This document shows, piece by piece, positions 56,600 through 64,000 of a stretch of 64,000 nt of DNA. Numbering within the stretch: position 1 is the first letter of the stretch; the number at the start of each line of letters is the position of its first letter. Under the pieces are notes generated by a model. That model made no database searches. It saw nothing but the letters and a program-made list of their open reading frames with translations, and was not told the DNA's origin. Source of the stretch: Armigeres subalbatus (Eukaryota; Arthropoda; Insecta; Diptera; Culicidae); assembly GCF_024139115.2 (NCBI RefSeq), contig NC_085140.1, forward strand, positions 295,521,293 to 295,585,292, read 5' to 3'. The position numbers and the translations under genes were made by a program.

Positions 56600-56841
56600 T
56601 TTCTCGAAAAATCGGCAGGACAATTGCATCGCAGCGCCAACCAGACATCACCGGTGGTGGAAAGGCTGAGGAGAAGGCAACAGCAATGATGGTTGCTACG
56701 GGCGGTGGCAGCGACATCATCAAGGGCGTCTCATCGAAGGCGTCGAGCATTATAAACAGCCTCGTAAACGACATCTTCGTGCGTGTCGAGCTGGCCAAGC
56801 CCGCCGTTTCGGAGGGTTCCAAGTCAGCTCCTAGTGAATGA
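56600..56841 (+). pseudogene. Histone H2B pseudogene
   Basis: The frame ending at TGA 56,839-56,841 reads GVSSKASSIINSLVNDIF, matching the alpha-2 region of H2B (GISSKAMSIMNSFVNDIF), then ELAKPAVSEGSKSAPSE, matching the C-terminus (ELAKHAVSEGTKAVTKY). The roughly 30 residues between these blocks (AAEASRLAHYNKRSTIT... in H2B) are deleted in frame. Upstream, GGGKAEEKA may correspond to the Lys-rich tail. A perfect histone stem-loop follows at 56,867, so this is a DNA-level relic of a cluster gene, not a retrocopy. H2B would package DNA; this copy lacks part of the histone fold and cannot function as H2B. Confidence 0.75.
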
Positions 56842-56866
56842 ACGAAGAAGTAGCTTCATTTAAAAC

Positions 56867-56882
56867 GGCCCTTTTCAGGGCC
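56867..56882 (+). terminator. Perfect histone 3' stem-loop
   Basis: GGCCCT TTTC AGGGCC: six perfect pairs and a TTTC loop, 25 nt after the H2B pseudogene stop. It is preceded by AAAAC and followed by ACA and a purine-rich AAAAGAGGAGAG that fits the U7 snRNA-binding downstream element. This is the processing signal of non-polyadenylated histone mRNA. Confidence 0.85.
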
Positions 56883-57251
56883 ACAGTCCCACTAAAAGAG
56901 GAGAGGAATTTTCGTACCGCGCACGCCGGAAATCAAAATTTTGAAATGAATTTCTACTACTGACTAAAGCCACTGTCAGCCAATTTATGATTTGCCGCTG
57001 GAACACGATAAACGTCATTCATTCTAATACATTGTTTTGCAACGTCTCTATGCAAGGACCGCATGGGCTGCTACTGACAAAGAATTTTGCCCGTCACCAA
57101 GTGATTATGATTTGCATTTTTAGCAGGTTTTTGTCTCAGCTCAACCTTCTCTCGTGTAAAAAGATGACTTTGTTTCCAATGATGCGCCTTTTCAATAATA
57201 AACAGCAAGTATACCGAAATTGCAATCAACTCTTTCTTTTCATAAAATTTT

Positions 57252-57267
57252 GGTCCTGAGAAGAATC
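57252..57267 (-). terminator. Degenerate histone-type stem-loop (minus strand)
   Basis: On the minus strand GATTCT TCTC AGGACC, one mismatch and one wobble. The flanks are similar to those at 56,187, so it is probably a third relic of the same leftward unit. Confidence 0.4.
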
Positions 57268-57299
57268 GATTTTCTTTTCACAATGCGCCACTAACAGAG

Positions 57300-58345
57300 T
57301 AACTAAACGATAGTCCGAAGATTGTTGCTTTTGGCTATGACCTCTCGATGTTCCGCTTTCTGCTGAGACTGCTGCTACGGGCGTCATCGTTGTGCCCGTT
57401 CTCCGAGAAAATTTAATTGAACTGAGGATTAGAGTCGAGCCCGTATGTTACACGATTTTGATGTCTGTGCTTGCGATGCACATACGCAATTGGTTGGTTT
57501 ACCAATTTTTCAGTGCCTAGTAAAATTCAATTTTTGCTATGCATTTTTTCGATAGTTGAGCAAAATCTTAAAGAATTTGTCGATCGATTAACACCAAAAT
57601 CTTTAAAATCGGTTGAAAGACGGCTGAGTTATTAGCCCATACTTCCTGACCACATTTCGTGACGGTCTCAGATTTTAAACTGCAGAATGACCCCCGGAAA
57701 GATGTAATCCTACGTCAAAAGAGATAACAGCCGTGTAGCTTAGCATAGCTTAGCTTGATTGACTGTACCCATCGTAGTTGCTAGTTGTGATTGGCCGAGA
57801 AACAACAAATAATGCACAGCTCACCAATTGAATAGTTTTCTCGGGACTAGAAAGCTATTCTCACTGTACATGCTTCGAAGTTTCTTTAATTCAAGACCAA
57901 TAACGATGACGGCCACGTCCTCACAATCAATTAGGATAAGGGAAGGAAAATTAGTTCGACATTCATTGCTACAAGAGACCGAGGAATCCTCTGCATCTCC
58001 ATGAGCGCACTGAAAAGGAATAGTATCTTAGTTTGGAAGGAAATATATTGGAAATCGCCTTGGTAAGTGACAAATTATTTCTTTTGATCGACTCCATATT
58101 CATAATGATACAAGAATGGAAAAACAACGCGTGTCTTACGTATTTTCCCGAAGACTGATTCGTGACGACTAAAACACGCACTGCACAACGCTTGCTCGAT
58201 AGCTACTCCGAAAAAACACGCACTGAACTGATTAACTTTATAACCGGCCGCGTAATACAGAACACAATATTTCGGCAGATCGCACGATCGTTCTGCTGTC
58301 CGAAACAAGAGAAAACACGCACTAAAAAAAAAAGAGATATCTGCC
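57300..58345. other. Intergenic sequence
   Basis: No gene. AAAACACGCACT occurs three times at about 58,171, 58,213 and 58,312. AGCATAGCTTAGCTTGATTG at 57,743 looks like a dispersed repeat. Confidence 0.45.
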
Positions 58346-58843
58346 GTGTAGACCTCAAAGCCTAAACTCCAAGGAATTCTTGGATGACCTGGAAAGGAAC
58401 AGCTATTGAATGCGCATCCAATTTGGCTTAATACATACAATAGAGCATGAACCATTTTGATATCGTCCATTTGGATACGCGTGTAGACCTTAAGGCCAAT
58501 ACTCCTGGGAGCTCTTGGATGACCTGAAATGGAACAGTCAATGAAGGCGTATCCAGTTTGATTCTATGGACTAGAAAGGGCATGAACAATTAAAAAAACG
58601 ATTGATCTGTAGACGTGTAGACCTTAAGACCTTAAGGCCAGGGAGTTTTTAGATGACCTTAAACGGAACAGTTACTTAAGGCGTATCCAATTTGATTCTG
58701 CGGGCTATAAAGGGCATGAACCATTTTTAAAAAACAGACCTTAAGTTACGCGAGTTGTACTTAAGACCTTGGTTACACGTGTAGACTCCAGGAAATTCTT
58801 GGATGACCTGGAATAGAATAATTGTTAAAGGCAAATGTTGAAG
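58346..58843 (+). repeat. Imperfect tandem repeat of about 135 bp, four units
   Basis: Units start with GTGTAGAC at 58,346, 58,481, 58,615 and 58,779. Each has CTTGGATGACCT..AA..GGAACAG, GCGTATCCAATTTG and GGGCATGAACCATTT with substitutions. The third unit is longer (about 164 bp) and the fourth is cut by a retroelement insertion. Confidence 0.85.
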
Positions 58844-59056
58844 CATTGCATTAGACTGGAACCCAGCGGGACATCGCAGCAGAGGCAGACCCAGAGGCTA
58901 ATGGCGGCGAAGCCTCAATAAAGAAATAAAAGAAGTCGACCGAAATCTATCCTGGCAATAGGTTAAAGCGATAGCCGGGCATCGCTCAGGATGGAGATCT
59001 TTCAAGTCGGCCCTTTGCACCACCGGAGGTGTACAGGATCCATAAGTAAGTAAAGT
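58844..59056 (+). mobile_element. 213-bp 5'-truncated retroelement end with 11-bp duplication
   Basis: A frame reads NPAGHRSRGRPRGSWRRSLN followed by VKAIAGHRSGWRSFKSALCT, the C-terminal end of an RT-encoding ORF of the RTE-like type. It terminates in an AAGTAAGTAAAGTAAA tail. AAATGTTGAAG occurs on both sides (58,833-58,843 and 59,057-59,067), the target duplication. Nearly the whole element was lost at insertion by 5' truncation. Confidence 0.82.
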
Positions 59057-59149
59057 AAATGTTGAAGATGCACAAGAACTTCTAAGTTCATTGGGCTTCT
59101 AAGAGTGCCTTCTTATATATTTACTTTTGGATGCCAATTATGTTTAAAA

Positions 59150-61340
59150 TTCTTTTTACGTCACCTTTAGATAACGAACATCGATAAAAAAAGACAAAAA
59201 CTGTATAATTATCGCAAACCATGAAAACAAGCTTATCAGACTACAAGTGCGAAAAAATCGCATAGTCAACTTGCACCGAGAAGTGATGATAAAACGCTCA
59301 ATCGCGGATCGCGGAATGTCAAACTTTGAACAACGGTAAATCACATGTCCTACTGGGTTTTCTACTTCGCCGATTTCCCAAACGACCCTAAAGGTCCAAC
59401 CGCCGAAGAAATTATGTGAGAATCGGGTTTGCCCTGTGCGAAGGCGGGAGATGATTTGGTGGTCCTTCAGACTGGGCTTGTCGTTCCAGGCTGCCGTGGA
59501 TCCCTTCACCTTCCGTAGATGCGTGGTCCTGGAAGCTGCTCATTGGTTCTCCCAATCCTGGCTGACGATCTTTTTGATCCATGCTTAAACGTCAGAATGG
59601 GTAACGGATGTCGTGAAACGGCGCCCGGTGCCCAACTCCTACAAGACTGTCCGCAGTGGCGGAATCATTCAGGACTAGGACCGGTTTATTGGAAGGAGTG
59701 GTAGTGGCAATAAACTAAGTTGCGGTTTCCGCTGCATTTTTCAGGAAGGCTATCCGACACCATTAGGTTGTAACGCCGACTCTTTGTCTCCAAAGGGAAC
59801 CATCAGTGTAGCGGTACTCGTGTTTCTTAAACTAGGTGTTTAGCAGCCTGGCGAACTATGTTCGTTCGAGCTTTCGTGTTGTCTCCTCTTTAAAAGCGCA
59901 TCGCAATGGAGTGGTTTATGTTGGCTGTGCATTAGGGCCAGCTCCTCGTCCCGTGCCATTGAACCCTAGCCAGGGGCAGGGGTGGTTTGACGCCGGCCTT
60001 CATATGCAGGATCCGATCACCTTGAACAAGGAGAAGGATCCTAGCGGAAGTGTATGCAGCGGCTGTTTGGCAAATAGCAGCATGTACAAGATGACGAAAT
60101 TGGAGGATACCCGCTTCGACAGAGGCAGGGGAAGAGTATGCTGACAAGTTTCCGACGCCCCACATAAGTTAGATCTAGTCCGTTAAGCAGTCAGCTGTCA
60201 ATCAATGCTTGCCCGCTACAATACCGTTTGTCCTATGTGTTGATAAGATTTCAACAAGGCTAATCCTCCATTTGCATCTGGTTTTGACCGCTTGGAAATG
60301 TGGGACGAAAGACAGTCCTCAGTCGATGCTGACTCCGAGGACCTTGACTAGTTTCCGGTTTGGGAGCTAGCTGCCCAAGTAACCATGAATCTATATATGC
60401 TTGTATAAAACACAGCCCTAAAAGCGGAAAAGGGCAATTATAAGACCGAATTAATGGTTCATTACTTTGACATGTTGAAATAAAGCATCAGTAAGGCATC
60501 GCTGCATTCGTAATGCTGATTAAGAGTATCGTCTGACAGTTAAATTCAACTTCACATCGTTAAAACTGATTAGCATTTAGCATGCCGATTTGTGATTGAT
60601 ATATGTGGAATATTGTAATGCTTGGTGTTACTTGGGTGCCCTTTTATCTTGAGACTGGGGATAGACTGCGTTACCCGTCACAAACATGCGCGCGGAGACT
60701 TTTCTCGGCCGACATGGTAAAACCGACCGACGAGGCCTACCGATGAACTGCATTAATCGCTGCTTGGGTGTGGATACGCGATCACGCCGGAGTGTCTTCG
60801 ACGGCCACAAGCAGGATGTCGTCCGTGTAGACTGCGTGTAGAAGGCTCCGTTCGTGGTAATCAGAAACAGGGTCACCGCCAGAACAGACCCCTGCGGGAC
60901 TTCTGTTTCCTCATGGTATGTCCTGGAGGCGGAGTCGCAAATAAGGACCCGGAAGGACCAGCGGTAGAGAAAGCTGTGAACAAAACCTAAAAGGTTACAA
61001 GTGAAACCCCCTGTCCACTAGCTGCTTCAGCGCAAGTGGCGTCCAAGAGCGGTTGAATGCCTTCGAAACATCCGTAGATACTAGATCGGCGTGTTTCCCT
61101 TGATCGAAGGTACTTTGAAATACGTCTCCTAATTCGGCAAAGTACGAACTGGCCCCGTACCCCGTGTGAAAGGCGTGTGGCGGAAGCCAAATCTTCCGTC
61201 CACCTCAAGATTGTTACGCCGACTATGGTTAACCAACCTCTCGATGACTTTTGGGACATATGAGGTCAGCGAGATGGGCTGGTAATCAGTGGTGTCACGG
61301 AAGGAGATACTCTTTTTAGGGATTGGAATAACGTGCCGCT
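59150..61340 (-). mobile_element. LOA/R1-type non-LTR retrotransposon, ORF2 relic (minus strand)
   Basis: Read on the minus strand from 61,340: HVIPIPKKSISFRDTTDYQP and SLTSYVPKVIERLVNHSRRN (RT), then YTDDILLV near 60,820 (an active-site Y.DD). After the MITE, VLGVSID, SSPASVEAGILQFRHL near 60,115, and finally VKGSTAAWNDKPSLKDHQII and SRLRTGQTRFSHNF near 59,480-59,420, with GHVIYRCSKFD (zinc-like end). The order is RT, thumb, C-terminus, as in LOA/R1 elements. Frameshifts are frequent and a 263-bp element splits it. The endonuclease part is missing. Confidence 0.72.
60374..60636. mobile_element. 263-bp element with CCCAAGTAAC ends
   Basis: It starts CCCAAGTAACCATGAATC and its reverse-complemented end starts CCCAAGTAACACCAAGC. 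TG is repeated at both borders (60,372-60,373 and 60,637-60,638). It has the same ends as the 992-bp element at 30,570 and is inserted in the retroelement ORF around it. Confidence 0.8.
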
Positions 61341-63380
61341 CATCTGAGTCCTATAAAAACGGACGCAGTTTCAATTTGAGTTGTGTGATTGCGTGATTGA
61401 GTGGATTGATTGCTCGTCTGATTCCATGAAAGCGGACGCAGTATATCTTTAGTTACAGATATTTCTTCTCTTCAAGGGAAGTAACCGGAAAGGTATTTTG
61501 TAAGAATACTGAATGAACAAAATAAAAATCGTTAGTCATCGACTAGCCGCAATACAACACGAGAGCAAGTCTGCCCGGGACGGTATACTCCTGCTATGAA
61601 ATCTTTTCATCTCCTATGTGCTCTTTGAATAGGCCACTCTATGAATAAACTACAAATCAACTCCCAAGCAACAAGAAGTTTGGATAAGAGGGGATGTTTT
61701 GGCTTAATCAGTTCGCTTTGTTCCATTAAAGTGTTTGGAACTAATGAGAACTTATGTAAACCAATAGTAAACCAATCAGTTCGATTAGGAACAAATTGAA
61801 GTAGGGGAAGTGTACCGGTTTTGGCCACCTTAGTGCTTAATTTGGCCATATTTTCCAAAAACTATCGATTATTTTTCACAACAGAAATGCGTAAGGGGTG
61901 TATCTCCCGTTACAGCTAATAAAACCATCGGAAATTTATTTATTTTCGGAATTATTTGAGAAATTGGCCAAATTAGGAACATGGCCAAAACTGATATAGT
62001 AAGTCAGTGTTGTGCTGAATCATTATCAGACGATAATGATTGCAATTTTCATGTGAAAACTTTTCAAGTGAAAACAGTAGGCGAGTTGTCGCCGGCGACA
62101 ACTTCTCAAATTTTGCACTCAAACGATAATAAACACAGAATTTTCATTCAAACATTAATCTTTACTAATATCAACTAATTGTCAACAGTTCCGTTATATC
62201 TTCTATTTGGCGTTATGGTTTCATGGTAGTAAGGAAAAAGAGTTCAAAGTGTAACGGTAAATGCTTCAAATCAGGATACGATTGTCAAACGATTCTTAAT
62301 CGCAGGCGAGTTTTTATCACTTGATAATTTGAAAGTAAGATCGTGGGTGAGTTTTGATCATTCTCGATTTTTTGAAAATTTGATTTTTCCCATCCCATCC
62401 CATATTAGTAACCCTACAGTACTTCTGGTTGCTTGGATTGTCTACAAAAAACTCTTATTGTCGATTTGACCATGTACAGTAAGTTGATTTTCAGGCAATA
62501 AGATGCAAATACAGTGTTATAAAGGTCAATGCATCAATAAGGTCTCTGATCAATCGTAGGTCGACAATGTTTTTGAGAAATAGATTTGCTGTCTACAGGC
62601 AGAAGCTCTTATTTGTGAACTGGGAACTTGCTGGACTGGAAAAGTTGCTTCAAGATCTCCCGTTTGAAACGTCAGCGAATTCACGATTAATTTCTGTAAA
62701 TGATCATGTTCACTTCTACCAAAACAATCACCCGTATTCCTACTTACGGACAATCGAAACTTTGGGCAGTCCAGTACACGGTCCAGGGTCCATAGCTTGA
62801 CCTTAGAGCAACTCATCATTTGGGATTATTTTCCCCAAATTAGGTTATCCATTTTTTCAATATTAAAGCAAATTAGTTTCTCCTCAACTAGAAAGTAGAA
62901 GTCAATTCAATAAATAGTAAAAAGCCAATTTAAAAATGAAATACTTAATCAGCCAAACAGTAATATGGGAAAGATTTTTAATATACAAAATAGTAAAAAA
63001 ATTGTGCACAAAAGAGCCAATTAAATAAAAAAAAATGTTTTCGTTTTAAATTGTATGTGGGTAGGGTGACGGGATGTAATGTTAGGCCTGGATGCAACGT
63101 TGGCTCATCACGCAAATTAATCAATAATTCAGCGATAATACATCGTTTTGTAAAGAGATACTTATCAATGCTTCTTTGAATAAGTGTATCAAGACGACTT
63201 TATTCATATTACGCAAGATTCATGCACTTCTTCAACTGATAAACGCAATAAACCTGCGTGAAAAAATGCTTTGACTCGGTTTGTTAGTAACCACTTAAGT
63301 AGGCAAGCAATGTAAGAGATTTTTCTTTTGCCCAATAAAGTAGTTTTTGGAAGGCAGCCCTTACTTTGCACCGTTCAATG
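61340..63380. other. Intergenic sequence
   Basis: No gene supported. Apart from the MITE-like element at 61,804 it is AT-rich. A patch at 62,560-62,810 is open on both strands (about 77-89 codons) but shows no recognisable domain. AAAACGGACGCAGT and GAAAGCGGACGCAGT recur at about 61,356 and 61,429. Confidence 0.45.
61804..61999. mobile_element. Possible TA-flanked MITE, about 196 bp
   Basis: GTACCGGTTTTGGCCAC at the left resembles the reverse-complemented right end ATATCAGTTTTGGCCAT, with TA at both borders (61,802-61,803 and 62,000-62,001). The inverted repeats are imperfect. Confidence 0.45.
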
Positions 63381-63384
63381 TGGA

Positions 63385-63770
63385 AAAACGATCCATAAAA
63401 AAATGAAAAACGATCCATAAATAACATCTGAATTTTCCATAAAACGCTACCATAAATCCATAAAATAGTTCGAGAGATTCCATAAAGAATATTTTTATGA
63501 TCCATAAAACTTTGAAAAATGATCCATAAAAACTATATATTGATCCATGAAATTTCAAATTTGCGCAATTTATATCCTGATGATGATCCATAATTTCAGC
63601 CATATGATTCATAATTTTGGTCATTTGATCCAAAATTTTGATAATGTGATCCATAATGCTTGGAAAGAAGGCCAATGAGACTATATTCATTGATCCACAA
63701 ATTTTATAAAATCTATGGATCATTTATCAAAATTTATGGATCATATCACCAAAACTATGGATCATTTGAA
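63385..63770. repeat. GATCCATAA-rich repeat with strand switch
   Basis: At least 15 copies of GATCCATAA or one-base variants, spaced about 20-30 bp, run 63,385-63,690. After about 63,713 the same word appears inverted (TTATGGATCA, CTATGGATCA) at least three times. Frames through it (MDH, HGSIYSFYGS...) are artefacts. Confidence 0.85.
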
Positions 63771-64000
63771 CAAAGTTAACTGGCCGAACATAAAGTCCAT
63801 TTCGCACAAAACTTTTAATGGATTAAATGATAGATTGTGAACAATAATTATTGTTGTTTTGACTACTTAGCGTAATAATCAAAAGTAAGAAAGCCGTTTG
63901 GTGGTATAATTACGGTTAGATCTTCAATATATGAATATTTAAATCGATAAATATGCTCAACCACAGCATAATAGGCTAAGGTTTGAGCCATATACCCTAG
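63771..64000. other. AT-rich end of window
   Basis: Nothing recognised. Confidence 0.5.

Noticed and set aside
58075..58470. 131-codon Cys-rich minus-strand frame
   Set aside because: It runs through the first unit of the tandem repeat and has no signal, domain or second copy in frame.
62550..62819. Frames open on both strands
   Set aside because: No domain, no signal, no partner; mutual shadowing leaves neither supported.
63284..63723. Two overlapping minus-strand frames of 73 and 120 codons
   Set aside because: They are translations of the GATCCATAA array (repeating MDH, ILWI, FYGS).

Overview
The window is nuclear DNA from a mosquito, almost certainly an Aedes species. The evidence is three tRNA-derived SINEs that I recognise as Feilai, several non-LTR retrotransposon groups (Jockey/Juan-like, R1, LOA-like, RTE-like, I clade), many small terminal-inverted-repeat elements, 57-nt introns and AT-rich spacers. 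There is no operon-like layout. Most long open reading frames are transposon relics or chance frames.

Layout. About 50-11,300 is a first copy, and about 16,034-34,775 a second copy, of the same locus. They differ by discrete insertions: a 1.42-kb TA-flanked element only in copy 1; an 85-bp hAT-type MITE, a 213-bp foldback and a 3.7-kb foldback minisatellite only in copy 2; and a 4.7-kb block (27,889-32,550) only in copy 2. Copy 1 is riddled with one-base deletions and a 25-N gap lies at 13,515-13,539, so part of this may be an uncorrected long-read or haplotype artefact. Between the copies (11,480-14,600) are a LOA/R1-type ORF2 relic and an RTE-type relic. From 36,000 to 45,000 come two Feilai SINEs, a third and inverted copy of the gene pair, and three RTE-type fragments separated by GA-rich tracts. 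A full-length but frameshifted Jockey-clade element with a 14-bp target duplication occupies 45,986-50,525. From 51,000 to 64,000 come an I-clade 3' end, histone-cluster relics (an H2B pseudogene with a perfect histone stem-loop), a ~135-bp tandem repeat split by a tiny retroelement, a minus-strand LOA/R1-type element split by a MITE, and a GATCCATAA-rich repeat.

The only convincing host genes are a divergently transcribed pair of small secreted Gly/Tyr-rich proteins. Gene A is 117 aa and gene B is 110 aa after splicing; each has a 57-nt intron after codon 2, its own TATA box, and about 640 bp between the two start codons. The pair occurs three times. In copy 2 both are intact (A 26,285-26,695 minus; B 27,336-27,725 plus). 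In copy 1 both are frameshifted. In copy 3, in opposite orientation, A is intact (40,129-40,539 plus) and B is a pseudogene. A noncoding block between the genes is conserved in all three. The likely role is cuticle or another secreted extracellular material, but I cannot name a specific family.
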